DNA from: Aurantibacillus circumpalustris
Lineage (GTDB): Bacteria > Bacteroidota > Bacteroidia > B-17B0 > Aurantibacillaceae
DNA length: 64,000 nucleotides
Direction: 5' to 3'
NCBI RefSeq assembly: GCF_029625215.1
Contig: NZ_CP121197.1
Location: forward strand, 3,286,001 to 3,350,000
This document shows, piece by piece, positions 50,885-61,120 of the stretch. The notes beneath the pieces are model-generated. The model ran no database searches. It had not been told where the DNA came from and saw nothing but the letters and a program-made list of their open reading frames with translations. Position numbers and translations under genes: made by a program. The number at the start of each line of letters is the position of its first letter. The stretch's first letter is position 1.

Positions 50885-52327
50885 TTAATTACCACTTTGG
50901 TAATATCTTAAATAATTGAGTCGCCAAGCTTTATTAGCTTCTGCGTTATACTTTTCCAGCAAAGGAAATTTGTCAGAATTTATCAGATTAGTTTCTTGAA
51001 TTTGTTCATGCAATTCAAATGGTAAAGTACTTAACTTACTAAGTGAAGCAACAAATAAAACATTTCTATAATTCTCGTCGTTTGAGTACGAGCACAGTTT
51101 TACATTAAAGCCCGATTTGATTAAAGTATTGTAGAGAATAGCAGTCCCTGTTCCATTCTTACCACTGATATAACCGTGCCAATTAATAAGTATTAGGCCT
51201 GAGTCAGAAAGGTTGGTTTTTATTTTCTCAAGGCTTTCTTTAGTAAGAACATGAGAAGGCTGCTCTTCCCCTTTAAAAACATCTACCATAACTACTGAGT
51301 AGTTTTCTTCACACTTATTTAAAAAGTAACGCGCGTCTTCGTAAAAGGTATTTACGTTCTCATTAAGAAAAAAAAACTTTTTTGCTGCTTCAATAATACG
51401 TTCATCTAACTCTACCCCATCGGTTCTGTAATTTTTACTTTCTAATAAATTAGCAATTAATCCTCCGCCAAGTCCTAGCAATAAAGCCTTTTTAGGTCCG
51501 ATAGAATTTGGCACTAATGTATCTACCAAACTTACATATTTAGATAAAGAGCTTTTAGTTTCAATATCCATTTCGGTTTGAACAATATCATTTACGGTTA
51601 AAATTCGGTAAGACTTATTATTAAATCCCTTAATATCCTTCACTTCAACCCGTCCAAGTATGCTATCAGACCCCATAAGATAGTCACCTTTTTTTTGAAT
51701 AAATTGAAAATTCAAATAGGCAAAACTTATAACTAAAAAAAAATGCGCTGGGTTAAAAAATTTAAAAACAATGAAATTTACAATAAATAATACACCGCCA
51801 AAAAACAAAAGACAGGCATTTAAACCAATCGTTGGTATTAAATAAAATCCACATAGAAAGGTGGCAAATATACCACCAACCGTAGAAACAGCGTACACAG
51901 TTCCACTCACCTTTCCTGCTTCTAAACTTTGCTTAGTCTGTAATAAAATAAATAAAGGAGATGTGGCTCCCAAAAAAAACACAGGCAGAAATAATACTAG
52001 AAAAGTACTGAAAATGACTCCCGGTAAAAATGGTAAATACGAAATTCTAGGTACAACGTAATAACTTAAGAGAGGCATGCTCAATAAAAATAACGATGCG
52101 ATGGCCAGTATTCTATATAAATTTAAAGAATACTGATTTGATTTTTCGGAAATCCAACCGCCAAAAAAATAACCACCTGCCAGTGCTGCTAGAGTGATTC
52201 CCATAACCGACGCCCAAACATATAAACTACTTCCAAAAACAGGAGCTAGTAACTTTGCGCCACAAAGCTCTGCTGCCATTACCGCTGCTCCTTCAACAAA
52301 ACTAAGTAACAGTAATTTTTTTTGCAT
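50885..52327 (-). CDS. membrane-fused spermidine synthase-like protein
   Basis: 480 residues. The N-terminal ~205 residues form about six to seven transmembrane helices (EGAAVMAAELCGAKLLAPVFG, then TSPLFILLQ, then VSGTVYAVSTVGG), the integral-membrane part typical of fused MFS/spermidine synthase proteins. The C-terminal Rossmann domain has ALLLGLGGGLIANLLE, VDGVELDERIIEAA-like residues and VVMVDVFKGEE in place of the canonical catalytic D-x-x-D. Polyamine synthesis is therefore not assured. The stop lies 2 bp from the convergent Kelch gene stop, and the start 4 bp from the kinase gene stop, so it is operonic with the kinase. Confidence 0.85.
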   Translation of the reverse strand: MQKKLLLLSFVEGAAVMAAELCGAKLLAPVFGSSLYVWASVMGITLAALAGGYFFGGWISEKSNQYSLNLYRILAIASLFLLSMPLLSYYVVPRISYLPFLPGVIFSTFLVLFLPVFFLGATSPLFILLQTKQSLEAGKVSGTVYAVSTVGGIFATFLCGFYLIPTIGLNACLLFFGGVLFIVNFIVFKFFNPAHFFLVISFAYLNFQFIQKKGDYLMGSDSILGRVEVKDIKGFNNKSYRILTVNDIVQTEMDIETKSSLSKYVSLVDTLVPNSIGPKKALLLGLGGGLIANLLESKNYRTDGVELDERIIEAAKKFFFLNENVNTFYEDARYFLNKCEENYSVVMVDVFKGEEQPSHVLTKESLEKIKTNLSDSGLILINWHGYISGKNGTGTAILYNTLIKSGFNVKLCSYSNDENYRNVLFVASLSKLSTLPFELHEQIQETNLINSDKFPLLEKYNAEANKAWRLNYLRYYQSGN

Positions 52328-52331
52328 AATA

Positions 52332-53180
52332 TTAAACTTGAGTATGATATTGAATCAGCCCTTCTATAGGAGATTTGATTACGTTGCCTATTTCGTAACC
52401 ATGTTTGTGCGCCACTTTTGCAATTAGATCTTTGTAATAAAAACCGATTGAACCCAAAGTATGCACCTTGTATTTTTTTGAATCAGTGTATTTACTAATC
52501 TGTTGAACAAAAAATGAGTCAAAGCACTCAACAAGCACCTTATTCACAAAAGGATGCTCACGATGCTGGCTCATAAATTGACTTACAGAAGCTAAGTATT
52601 TACCTGGTACACTTTTTTTATAGACATTGTTTAGTATTACATCTCGATTAAAACCTTCTTTTTCAAAAGCACTCGATAAATCTTTAGGTAGTTTTTCTTC
52701 AAAATAATCTCTAATAAAGAGCTTACCTATTTGAGAACCTCCACCATAATCACTCCATAAATATCCGGTAGAAGGAACATTTTCAAGAATCTCTTTTCCA
52801 TTGTATAAGCAACTATTACTTCCTGTACCTAAAATCGAAGCAATACCCCACTCTCTCTTGCACAAGGCTCTTGCCGCGGCCAGCAAATCGTGCGACACGT
52901 TCACTTTTTGTACATCAAGTGTTAGCGTTAAACACTCTTCCACCAATTTACAATTCTCTAAAGTAGAGCATCCTGTTCCGTAATAATGAATTTCAGAAAC
53001 TTGATGCAAATAATCATGAATCTGTGGTTTTAAATGATTTAGAATTTCAAGATTTATCTGATCCTTGGTTTGGAAATAGGGATTGAAGCCAATTGTTTTT
53101 ACCTGAGTAATAATCTGCTCCCCTTTTAAAAGTATCCAATCTGTTTTTGTAGATCCACTATCAGCAATTATCACATACAT
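52332..53180 (-). CDS. BadF/BadG-type ATPase, N-acetylglucosamine kinase-like
   Basis: 282 residues from the ATG at 53180; a GTG 6 nt upstream is the alternative. Actin-like ATPase motifs: phosphate-1 ADSGSTKTDW at the N-terminus, phosphate-2 ILGTGSNSCLYNG, and DYGGGSQIGK between them and the C-terminal SIGFYYKD segment. GlcNAc kinases of Bacteroidota share this size and these motifs; the family also includes benzoyl-CoA reductase activators, but there is no Cys cluster for Fe-S here. It probably phosphorylates an amino sugar from cell-wall recycling. Confidence 0.85.
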   Translation of the reverse strand: MYVIIADSGSTKTDWILLKGEQIITQVKTIGFNPYFQTKDQINLEILNHLKPQIHDYLHQVSEIHYYGTGCSTLENCKLVEECLTLTLDVQKVNVSHDLLAAARALCKREWGIASILGTGSNSCLYNGKEILENVPSTGYLWSDYGGGSQIGKLFIRDYFEEKLPKDLSSAFEKEGFNRDVILNNVYKKSVPGKYLASVSQFMSQHREHPFVNKVLVECFDSFFVQQISKYTDSKKYKVHTLGSIGFYYKDLIAKVAHKHGYEIGNVIKSPIEGLIQYHTQV

Positions 53181-53192
53181 GGTCACAAAATA

Positions 53193-53226
53193 ATAAAAAA
53201 AACCGTCTCTGGTTAGAGACGGTTTA
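53193..53226 (-). terminator. intrinsic terminator after rpsP
   Basis: Read on the minus strand, the stem AAACCGTCTC / GAGACGGTTT with a 6-nt loop is followed by a long T-run. Confidence 0.92.
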
Positions 53227-53246
53227 AATATTTGAATTAATTGATA

Positions 53247-53801
53247 TTATCCGTTTGACTCTTCTGTTGCAGGAGCGTCTGCAGCGGGAGCATCAGGAGT
53301 AGCTGTAGCTTCTGCTTCAACTTGTTTAATAACTGCTTCTCTTGCTGCTTGTTTTTCAGCTAGTTTTGCTGCTTTAGCTTCTTTTGAAGCTGATTCTGCT
53401 TTGTGACGATCTTTAGCTTTTTTAGAAGTTTCATCTTTTAAACGGTCGTGTTTACCAAGAATTTTTCCTGATTTCTCATCTAACCATTTTGCAAATCTTT
53501 CTTCTACTTGAGCTTCAGTTAAAGCACCTTTTTTTACACCTTCTAATAAGTGTTTTTTCATCATAACACCTTTGTACGATAATATCGCACGACAAGTATC
53601 AGTGGGCTGAGCGCCTTTCATTAACCAACTCAATGTTGAATCGAAGTTAATGTCGATAGTTGCAGGATTTGAAGTTGGATTGTAAACTCCTAACTTCTCA
53701 ATGAATTTTCCATCACGTGGTGCACGACCATCCGCAACTACTAAATGAAAGAAAGCTGAATCTTTCTTACCATGTCTTTGTAGTCTAATCTTTACTGCCA
53801 T
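53247..53801 (-). CDS. rpsP: 30S ribosomal protein S16 with C-terminal extension
   Basis: 184 residues, about twice the usual bacterial S16. The first ~80 residues are canonical ([49 protein letters not shown]). The remainder is a helical Lys/Ala/Glu tail ending in a Pro/Ala-rich segment. Extended S16 is a known Bacteroidota trait. The usual companions rimM and trmD are absent, so the gene stands alone with its own terminator. Confidence 0.97.
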   Translation of the reverse strand: MAVKIRLQRHGKKDSAFFHLVVADGRAPRDGKFIEKLGVYNPTSNPATIDINFDSTLSWLMKGAQPTDTCRAILSYKGVMMKKHLLEGVKKGALTEAQVEERFAKWLDEKSGKILGKHDRLKDETSKKAKDRHKAESASKEAKAAKLAEKQAAREAVIKQVEAEATATPDAPAADAPATEESNG

Positions 53802-53899
53802 TTTTTATTTGTTTTAAAATTTAAGGGTGCAAATATCGAAATTTAATCTGATTTGACCAAAAAAACTAAATATTATTGTCCTATAACCGATAAAAACCC

Positions 53900-53907
53900 T
53901 AATTTTG
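53900..53907 (+). promoter_or_regulatory. -7 box TAATTTTG of the USP gene
   Basis: Fits TAnnTTTG exactly, 19 nt before the ATG at 53927. Confidence 0.5.
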
Positions 53908-53926
53908 TAAACGCGAAATCTATCCT

Positions 53927-54754
53927 ATGCAAATTAAAGAAAGAGGAATTATTCTCATTCCCATCGACTTTACCAAACAATCTTTAGCTGCTATAAGACA
54001 ATCTTATAATTTAGCCAAATATACCCATTCAAAAATGGTGTTATTGCACGTTTACGAGCAAACTGGTGATGAAAGCTACGAAGCGCTAACAAAACTTGCT
54101 AAACAAACCGAGCAAGAGAGTTCCGTTCCCACTGATTTCATGAGTGTTAAAGGAGATGTTTATGATCAAACGGACAGAGTTGCCGAAGAAATAAATGCAA
54201 CCTTAATTATTGCTGGTTTAGAAAGTCACATGCGATTTAGGAACATTATAGGCTCTAGCGCGAGTAAATTAATTAGAAAAGCTCCATGTCCGGTAATAAC
54301 TATAAGAGGCGATGATCATCGTGATGGTTGTGAAAACATATTATTACCACTTGATCTTACTCCGGAAACACGCGAAAAAACTGATATTGCTATTCAATTT
54401 GCCAAATATTTTGGAGCTAGTATTCGGATTATTGGTGTTTTTGACGCGAAAAATTTAGACTACGAAAATAAATTATTAGCCTACACTTTTCAAGTAAAAC
54501 AGTTTATCAAAAGCAAAGGCATTTCTTGTACAAACAAATCTGTCCCTACAAAAGATATCGCAGCGAGCATTGTTGAATACGGCAATAAAATCGAAGCTGA
54601 CCTCATTATGATCATGAATAGAGCAGACTTAGGTATAAAAGGCTTCTTTACTGGGACCGATTCTCAGAGAATTGTTGATATTAGCAACATACCGGTAATG
54701 ACGATACAACCTATGAAAAGGGAAAGTATGATGAGTTTTGGCACAGGCTTTTAA
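53927..54754 (+). CDS. tandem universal stress protein
   Basis: 275 residues made of two USP domains (~1-135 and ~140-275). The first has ILIPIDFTKQSLAAIRQSYN, GLESHMRFRNIIGSSASKLI and PCPVITIRG. The second starts ILLPLDLTPETREKTDIAIQ and ends RADLGIKGFFTGTDSQRIVD with IPVMTIQP. The G-2x-G-9x-G(S/T) ATP-binding loop is recognisable in domain 1 only in part. It is cytoplasmic and probably stress-induced. It is transcribed divergently from rpsP. Confidence 0.9.
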   Translation: MQIKERGIILIPIDFTKQSLAAIRQSYNLAKYTHSKMVLLHVYEQTGDESYEALTKLAKQTEQESSVPTDFMSVKGDVYDQTDRVAEEINATLIIAGLESHMRFRNIIGSSASKLIRKAPCPVITIRGDDHRDGCENILLPLDLTPETREKTDIAIQFAKYFGASIRIIGVFDAKNLDYENKLLAYTFQVKQFIKSKGISCTNKSVPTKDIAASIVEYGNKIEADLIMIMNRADLGIKGFFTGTDSQRIVDISNIPVMTIQPMKRESMMSFGTGF

Positions 54755-54880
54755 CTCTCATTAATTTAAAACATAGATTTTTTACTTTTTTCTTTAGTTT
54801 AACTTTTTGTTTTTCAATAAAAGCTTTATACTTCTATGCTTTTTAGGCTCAAATTAATGAGAATCCTAAAAGTTAATTTT

Positions 54881-54911
54881 TTTGAGGGTTTGACTAAATA
54901 ATTTAAATTTA
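54881..54911 (+). promoter_or_regulatory. promoter of the 54935 T9SS gene
   Basis: A -33 TTTG at 54881-54884, a 19-nt spacer and a -7 TAAATTTA at 54904-54911. The leader is about 20 nt. Confidence 0.6.
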
Positions 54912-54934
54912 CAATAACCCTTTAAAAACTAACT

Positions 54935-57754
54935 ATGAAAAAAATTACCTTTTTTATTATTGCTCTTTGCTGCTCCGTTAATTTTGCTTTTAGCCAAGCT
55001 ACTCTTATTATTGAGGCGCCTCTTGATAACACCACGACCCAAGTTCGCGCTCCAAATGGCACTTCAACTCATGCTTATTTAAGAGCTTGCGCTTTGGTTA
55101 TGCAATCTGAACTAACAAACATACCTAATGCCACCTCTATTTCTTTATTTGGATTCACCCTATCCACTACAGGGTCGGTGAATATTCCTGTAACTGGAAA
55201 CTTTACTGTTTACTTACAAAACACTACAGATGTAACTTATTTAAAAGGTACCAACTGGGCTACCATACCTACGGGAATGACTACTGTATATGCCAACATT
55301 ATGACGGTTCCACTTTCAACTACAACAAGTTCAATAATTCTTACTTTGTCAACTCCGTTCGTTTATACAGGTGGTGGCATTTACGTTGCTTATGATTGGT
55401 ATTCAACAGGACCTTACGCCTCTGGTACGACGACAAATATTGGAACCTACTGCGCAGATGGCGGTGCCAATTTAAATCCCGGCTGTGCATCTGGAAATTC
55501 GGCATCTTCAGCCCCAACAACTTTAGGAACGACTGCCTTCAGGCCATCATTTTTATTTGGCTTTACAAACCCTTACACAAATGATATACAAGTTATTGGT
55601 TTAGAAGTGCCTGGTAAAGTAAATGTATCGTTTAATACGCCACACAGTATAAAAGCAATAATAAGAAACTCCGGATCAGCCACTCAAAATAACATTTCTG
55701 TGAACTTAAATGTAACTGGTGCAAATACTTTTGTAAATCCCCAAACGATTCCATCTCTTGCTGCTGGAACGTCCAGTACAGTTACGTTTTCAGCATTTAA
55801 TCCTCAATTGATAGGTGCTAATACTATTTCAGTATCGATTCCTTCAGATCAAAATAACACTAACAATTCGTCAACTTATTCTCAAAGTGTAACATGTAAT
55901 CAATGGGCGCAAAATCCTGCCACTGGCAACTATACTTCCAATGCCGTAGGTTTTGGAACCGGATCTGGAATAATTGCAACACCTTATTTAAATCCAGTCG
56001 CATCTAATTTGATAGGAATACGAGGCAACGTGAGTAATAACGCTACCAACGCAGGTAATATGGTTTACGCTGCTTTATTGAGTTCTTCAGGTGTTATCAT
56101 TGCAACAACAAATACTGTTATACTTACTTCGGCTACTGGGTTCCAGACATTTACCTTTACCACGCCACAGGCCTTGACTGCTAACACCACCTATTATTTA
56201 GGATTTGCACAAATGGTGCCTGGCAATGCGATTGCCTATTATCCCGCAGGAACAGAGGCTTCTCCCTATTTACCGGCTAATCTCTATTATTCAACAGCAC
56301 TCACAGGAGGCGTACTCAACGCAATTACCCAAAATTTTGGCTATTTCGGCATGGAGGCTGTTTTTATAAACAACAGCAATATTAGTGCAACCGCAAGCTC
56401 CACAGCCATTTGTACCGGTGGCAGTGCCACTTTGTCTACCGCCGGTGTATCAACGTACACCTGGAATGTGCCTGGACCCACTTCACAAAGTATCGTAGTA
56501 TCTCCTGCTACAAATACTGTTTACACCGTGGTTGGCACAAATACCTTGGGCTGCCCAGTTTCTACACTTATTAGTATTCAGGTAACTCCATTACCAGTAA
56601 CCGCAATCAGCAATACCAGTAGCGTTTGTTTGGGAACTCCGGTTACATTTACAGCAGGCGGCGCCATCTCTTACACTTGGGCAACCGGTGGATCGCCTGT
56701 AAACACAGCTGTTTTCACTGATACTCCTGCTCTCACTACCACTTACGTTGTAACAGGATCCAATAACGCCGGCTGCACAAATACAGCAAATGTTATAGTG
56801 AGTGTAAATACATTTACATCGATGAATGTTCCCACTTCCGCCAGTGTTTGCCTGGGTGGAACTCTTTATTTAACAGCCAACGGAGCGGTTTCTTACACTT
56901 GGGACACCGGAACAACCACGGTGAATACATTCAGTCTTTTAAGCACACCGCTTGCAACAGGCGTATACACCGCGCTTGGCGCGAATGCGCTTGGCTGTAT
57001 AGATATTAAGTTAGTAAATGTTACCGTAAACTCATTCACGCCGGGTATTACCTCACCCACTGCAATTTGCGTTGGAGAGCAAGTTACTATAGCGGCTACT
57101 GGAGGCGCAGGGACCTCATATACTTGGAGCACTGGCTTTTCAGGTTTTTCAAGTTTATCAAACATTACCCCTTCAGTAACAACTAATTATTCAGTTACAG
57201 TGATTGGTCTAAACGGCTGTACTGGTAAAAATTCTACAACTATTACTGTTAACCCTAATCCAACGGTAACGGCTGTGGCTCAACGGTCGTTAATGTGCAA
57301 AGGAGAAACTAATACACTCACTGCTTCCGGAGCTGCCACCTACTCGTGGAGTAATGGCTCAAATTCAACAAACACGGTAGTTGTAATTACTCCATCAAAT
57401 ACCATTACCTATAATTATAGTGTTACTGGAACGTCCGCAGATGGATGCGTGGCAGGTACTCAGATAAATGTTAAGGTTGCCACTTGCAATGGGTTGGCTG
57501 AAAACACCAATCTGTTTGCTGGTATTCGTGTTTTTCCTAATCCAAGCAACGGCATTTTCATTATTCATACAAATTCTACTGACTCTAATGCTATTATAGA
57601 AGTGTTTAGTGCTATTGGATCTTCAATCATAAAACAAGCGGTTACTGGATCAGAAACAATATTGGATCTTCAAAACCAAGCAAATGGCGTTTATTTTATT
57701 AAAATTCAAGAAAGTGCTAAAATAGTGTATAATTCAAGAATTATTAAAAACTAA
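54935..57754 (+). CDS. multidomain Ig-like secreted protein with T9SS type A sorting domain
   Basis: 939 residues. Signal peptide MKKITFFIIALCCSVNFAFS. Residues ~20-215 form a beta-sandwich domain with TSISLFGFTLSTTG and YVAYDWYSTG. A CARDB-like domain follows (~220-320; VIGLEVPGKVNVSF, HSIKAIIRNSGSATQN), then another jellyroll (~330-485). Five short Ig-like modules come next, each with a YTW strand and paired Cys (SVCLGTPVTFTAGGAISYTW and relatives). The type A sorting domain ends it (VFPNPSNGIF, IEVFSAIGSSI, SRIIKN). Surface or released; ligand unknown. It is not a member of the 3-11 kb paralog family. Confidence 0.88.
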   Translation: MKKITFFIIALCCSVNFAFSQATLIIEAPLDNTTTQVRAPNGTSTHAYLRACALVMQSELTNIPNATSISLFGFTLSTTGSVNIPVTGNFTVYLQNTTDVTYLKGTNWATIPTGMTTVYANIMTVPLSTTTSSIILTLSTPFVYTGGGIYVAYDWYSTGPYASGTTTNIGTYCADGGANLNPGCASGNSASSAPTTLGTTAFRPSFLFGFTNPYTNDIQVIGLEVPGKVNVSFNTPHSIKAIIRNSGSATQNNISVNLNVTGANTFVNPQTIPSLAAGTSSTVTFSAFNPQLIGANTISVSIPSDQNNTNNSSTYSQSVTCNQWAQNPATGNYTSNAVGFGTGSGIIATPYLNPVASNLIGIRGNVSNNATNAGNMVYAALLSSSGVIIATTNTVILTSATGFQTFTFTTPQALTANTTYYLGFAQMVPGNAIAYYPAGTEASPYLPANLYYSTALTGGVLNAITQNFGYFGMEAVFINNSNISATASSTAICTGGSATLSTAGVSTYTWNVPGPTSQSIVVSPATNTVYTVVGTNTLGCPVSTLISIQVTPLPVTAISNTSSVCLGTPVTFTAGGAISYTWATGGSPVNTAVFTDTPALTTTYVVTGSNNAGCTNTANVIVSVNTFTSMNVPTSASVCLGGTLYLTANGAVSYTWDTGTTTVNTFSLLSTPLATGVYTALGANALGCIDIKLVNVTVNSFTPGITSPTAICVGEQVTIAATGGAGTSYTWSTGFSGFSSLSNITPSVTTNYSVTVIGLNGCTGKNSTTITVNPNPTVTAVAQRSLMCKGETNTLTASGAATYSWSNGSNSTNTVVVITPSNTITYNYSVTGTSADGCVAGTQINVKVATCNGLAENTNLFAGIRVFPNPSNGIFIIHTNSTDSNAIIEVFSAIGSSIIKQAVTGSETILDLQNQANGVYFIKIQESAKIVYNSRIIKN

Positions 57755-57765
57755 TTTAACTACTA

Positions 57766-57800
57766 AAACCCTTGTTTTTGAATAGAAAACAGGGGGGTTT
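57766..57800 (+). terminator. weak terminator-like hairpin before rpsO
   Basis: Left arm AAACCCTTGTTTT pairs imperfectly with AAAACAGGGGGGTTT. The T-tract after it is broken. Confidence 0.4.
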
Positions 57801-57893
57801 ACATTATTTTTAAACCAATTTATTGTAACAATCTCTTCTCTAAAAATTTATGCTCAATTAACCGTAAAAAAATGAGTTATCGTGTGTGTTTTT

Positions 57894-57924
57894 TTTGCTG
57901 TTTATTTAATATTTGTTATATTTG
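57894..57924 (+). promoter_or_regulatory. promoter of rpsO
   Basis: A -33 TTTG at 57894-57897, a 19-nt spacer and a perfect -7 TATATTTG at 57917-57924, followed by a leader of about 20 nt. This is the best promoter in the window. Confidence 0.78.
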
Positions 57925-57947
57925 TCGCCTCATAAAAAAAGAAAAGA

Positions 57948-58217
57948 ATGTATTTATCATCACAAGTAAAGAAAGAGATTTTTAAGAAACACGGCGGAAC
58001 TGAGAAAAACACAGGGAGCTCTGAGTCACAAATAGCATTATTTACACTTCGTATCGACCATTTAACAGGTCATTTAAAAGGTAATAAAAAAGATTTTGGC
58101 ACACAACGTGCCTTATTAAATTTAGTTGGAAAACGTCGTTCGTTATTAGATTATTTGAAAAAAACTGATCTAATGCGTTACCGTGCGATCATTAAAACTT
58201 TAGATATCCGTAAATAA
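57948..58217 (+). CDS. rpsO: 30S ribosomal protein S15
   Basis: 89 residues, the standard length. The conserved segment NTGSSESQIALFTLRIDHLT (helix 1-2 junction) and the C-terminal GKRRSLLDYLKKTDLMRYRA are typical. S15 binds 16S rRNA early in 30S assembly. It is followed by a terminator and then by pnp, the common rpsO-pnp order, although here with an intergenic repeat in between. Confidence 0.98.
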   Translation: MYLSSQVKKEIFKKHGGTEKNTGSSESQIALFTLRIDHLTGHLKGNKKDFGTQRALLNLVGKRRSLLDYLKKTDLMRYRAIIKTLDIRK

Positions 58218-58235
58218 TCGGGTATTGATTTATTT

Positions 58236-58275
58236 AAAAGGGGCATTTCGAAAAACTAATCGAAGTGCCTTTTTT
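58236..58275 (+). terminator. intrinsic terminator after rpsO
   Basis: Stem GGCATTTCG / CGAAGTGCC (one G-T pair) with a 10-nt loop and a T-tract. Confidence 0.88.
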
Positions 58276-58297
58276 GTTTAAATCTTACGGTTTTTCG

Positions 58298-58423
58298 ACG
58301 CAGAGTTACAGAGACGCTGAGGCACAGAGAAAATAAAATCGAATCCTCAATCCATCAGAACTTCACGTTGAATTGTACACATAGAAAACTCAGTGCCTTT
58401 GTGCCTCAGTCTCTCAGCGTTAA
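58298..58423. repeat. inverted-repeat element between rpsO and pnp
   Basis: The left arm contains ACGCAGAG, GCTGAGGCACAGAG; the right arm has the inverse words CTTTGTGCCTCAG and CTCAGCGT. The two ~37-bp arms enclose about 50 bp of AT-rich sequence. Words of the type CTCTGTGCCTCTGCGT are known as dispersed intergenic repeats in many bacteria. It may lie in the pnp leader. Confidence 0.65.
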
Positions 58424-58498
58424 AGAAGAAGAAGAAAAAATAAAACAATATAAATCAGTTCCGAAAACGTCGGAACACTAAAACAAAAAAACAAAAAC

Positions 58499-60640
58499 AT
58501 GTCACAGACAGGAATTACACACAGCTTTGATATTGGCGATGGCCGTTTGATTAGCTTAGAAACAGGAAAACTAGCAAAACAAGCAGACGGCTCTGTTGTT
58601 GTTAGAATTGGCGATACCATGATACTTGCAACCATTGTAAGTAACAAAGACGCTAAAGAAGGGGTAGATTTTTTACCACTCACCGTTGATTATCAAGAGA
58701 AATATGCTTCTGCCGGAAGATTTCCAGGTGGATTTTTTAAACGTGAAGCTAAATTATCAGATTATGAAGTACTGATTAGCCGTATTGTTGACCGTGCTTT
58801 ACGTCCACAATTCCCTGAAGATTATCATGCAGATACACAGTTAATGTTATCTCTCATTTCTTCTGATAAAGAAAATATGCCCGACGCACTTGTAGGATTA
58901 GCAGCTTCTGCAGCTATTGCCGTGAGTGATATTCCTTTTAACGGACCAATCAGTGAAGTACGTGTTGCTAAAATTGATGGTAAATTAGTTATTAATCCTA
59001 CAAAATCTCAATTAGTAGGAAATACAATGGAAATGATCGTTGCCGCTTCGGCGACAGACATCGCCATGGTAGAGGGTGAAATGAGTGAGGTTAGCGAAGA
59101 CGAAATGTTGGAGGCTATTAAATTTGCTCATGAAGCTATAAAAATTCAAATTAAAGCGATCAACGAATTTGCTGCAAAAGCTGGTTTAAAAACAAAACGT
59201 GAGTACAACCACGAAACCAACGATGTTGAGTTGAAAGCTAAAGTGATGAAAGAAACTTACGATGCAGTTTATGCGGCTGCCAAGAAATTAGATCCGAATA
59301 AAACAAACCGTAAAGCGAATTTCAAAGCGCCTTTAGAAGAATTTAAAAAACAATATTCTGCTGAAGAATTAAAAGAAAAAGAAGGTCTTATCAATAAATA
59401 TTACCACGAAGTTGAATACGTTGCGGTTCGTCGTTTAGCGATTGATGAAAAAGTTCGTTTAGATGGTCGTAAAACAGATCAAATCCGTCCTATTTGGGCT
59501 GAAGTTGGTTATTTACCTTCGCCTCACGGAAGTGCAGTGTTTACACGTGGTGAGACTCAATCTTTAACTACAGTTACTCTTGGTACTCCAATGGATAAAC
59601 TAAGAATTGATGGTGCGTTTAATCAAGGTGAAGAAACGTTCATTTTACATTATAACTTCCCAGGCTTCAGTACTGGTGAAGCTAAACCTAACCGTGGCGT
59701 TGGTCGTCGCGAAGTTGGTCATGGTAATTTAGCATTACGTGCTTTGAAAAAAGTTGTTCCAACTGATTCAGGTTATACCATTCGTGTAGTAAGTGATATT
59801 TTAGAAAGTAACGGTTCATCAAGTATGGCAACTGTGTGTGCAGGTGCTTTAGCTTTAATGGATGCCGGTGTTCAAATTAAAAAACCAGTAGCAGGTATTG
59901 CCATGGGTTTAATTACCGACGAAAAAGGTAACTACGCTATTTTATCTGATATTTTAGGTGATGAAGATCACTTAGGAGATATGGATTTTAAAGTGTGTGG
60001 AACTAAAGATGGTATTACTGCGGTTCAAATGGACTTAAAAGTAAACGGTCTTCCTTATGAAGTAATGGCAAAAGCTATGGCTCAAGCTAAAGAAGGTAGA
60101 TTACACATTATGAACGAAATGCTGAAAGCAATTGAGAAACCACGTGAAGATTACAAACCTCACGCTCCTCGTTTTGAGAAGATTGTTATTGCAGGTGAAT
60201 TCATTGGTGCGATTATCGGACCTGGAGGAAAAGTTATTCAGGAAATGCAAAAAACTACCAATACTACTATCGTGATTACTGAAGATGGTAAAAATGGGAT
60301 TGTTGAAATTTTTGGCACAAACTTAGCGGACGTAACTGCTGCTAAAAACCGTATCAAAGGCATTGTAGCTGTTCCTGAGTTAGGAGATATCTACCAAGCT
60401 AAAGTTAAAACAATTATGCCTTACGGTGCTTTTGTTGAGATTATGCCGGGTAAAGATGGTTTATTGCATATTAGCGAATACGATTGGAAACGCATTGATA
60501 CTTTAGAAGGATTACTTAAAGAAGGTGATACTATTGAAGTAAAATATGTAGGCGATGATCCTAAGACTAAAAAAATTAAATTAAGTCGTAAAGTTCTTCT
60601 TCCAAAACCTGAAGGTATGGTTGAGAAAAAAGAAGCTTAG
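58499..60640 (+). CDS. pnp: polyribonucleotide nucleotidyltransferase (PNPase)
   Basis: 713 residues, full length. Two RNase PH domains (~1-220 with [20 protein letters not shown]; ~330-550 with RTDQI-like residues, FTRGETQSL and [20 protein letters not shown]), a linking helical domain, a KH domain ([15 protein letters not shown], ~570-625) and an S1 domain ([20 protein letters not shown], ~635-705). It degrades RNA phosphorolytically from the 3' end. It follows rpsO. Confidence 0.98.
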   Translation: MSQTGITHSFDIGDGRLISLETGKLAKQADGSVVVRIGDTMILATIVSNKDAKEGVDFLPLTVDYQEKYASAGRFPGGFFKREAKLSDYEVLISRIVDRALRPQFPEDYHADTQLMLSLISSDKENMPDALVGLAASAAIAVSDIPFNGPISEVRVAKIDGKLVINPTKSQLVGNTMEMIVAASATDIAMVEGEMSEVSEDEMLEAIKFAHEAIKIQIKAINEFAAKAGLKTKREYNHETNDVELKAKVMKETYDAVYAAAKKLDPNKTNRKANFKAPLEEFKKQYSAEELKEKEGLINKYYHEVEYVAVRRLAIDEKVRLDGRKTDQIRPIWAEVGYLPSPHGSAVFTRGETQSLTTVTLGTPMDKLRIDGAFNQGEETFILHYNFPGFSTGEAKPNRGVGRREVGHGNLALRALKKVVPTDSGYTIRVVSDILESNGSSSMATVCAGALALMDAGVQIKKPVAGIAMGLITDEKGNYAILSDILGDEDHLGDMDFKVCGTKDGITAVQMDLKVNGLPYEVMAKAMAQAKEGRLHIMNEMLKAIEKPREDYKPHAPRFEKIVIAGEFIGAIIGPGGKVIQEMQKTTNTTIVITEDGKNGIVEIFGTNLADVTAAKNRIKGIVAVPELGDIYQAKVKTIMPYGAFVEIMPGKDGLLHISEYDWKRIDTLEGLLKEGDTIEVKYVGDDPKTKKIKLSRKVLLPKPEGMVEKKEA

Positions 60641-60654
60641 TTTTAAAACAAATT

Positions 60655-60692
60655 AAAAGTCCTACGTTACAAATAGCGTAGGACTTTTTTTT
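60655..60692 (+). terminator. intrinsic terminator after pnp
   Basis: Stem AAAGTCCTACG / CGTAGGACTTT with a 10-nt loop and a long T-tract. Confidence 0.92.
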
Positions 60693-61065
60693 GAACTGAA
60701 ATTTATCACTGGCTTATTCAAAATTATTCAATACCAATTTCATAATACCTAGTAACTGTATCACAAATTAATACTGTTGCAATACTTTATAAATGCAACT
60801 TTCCTTGCACAATTGAACCTCGCTTCAATAATTATAGCTCAATAAATTAATTATTGAATAAACAAACAGCTTTTAAACCCTAAAAACGAACAATTCAAAA
60901 AAACTTTCTTCAATTAAGTGTTTGTTGGGATTTCAGACCATTTTTTTATTAAGGAATCCTTACAAACATTATAAAGTTAAGCATGGGCTTGCCGAATGAG
61001 GATTACCTTCACTAAGCCAAATAGTTCGTCTTTTTCAAAGACTTCTAACGTCTAAATGCAGTTAA
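60693..61065. other. intergenic region between pnp and the right-edge T9SS gene
   Basis: About 370 bp, AT-rich, no gene seen. It holds an 11-bp inverted repeat, TTCAATAATTA (60824) and its inverse (60848). The two flanking genes converge here. Confidence 0.6.
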
Positions 61066-61096
61066 ACAAAAAAATCCGGCTATTTTAGCCGGATTT
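61066..61096 (-). terminator. intrinsic terminator of the right-edge T9SS gene
   Basis: Minus-strand stem AAATCCGGC / GCCGGATTT with a 7-nt loop, followed by a T-run. The stem is identical to the fsa terminator at 3202-3229. Confidence 0.9.
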
Positions 61097-61120
61097 AATT
61101 TTATACTAGAATTAGTATTA

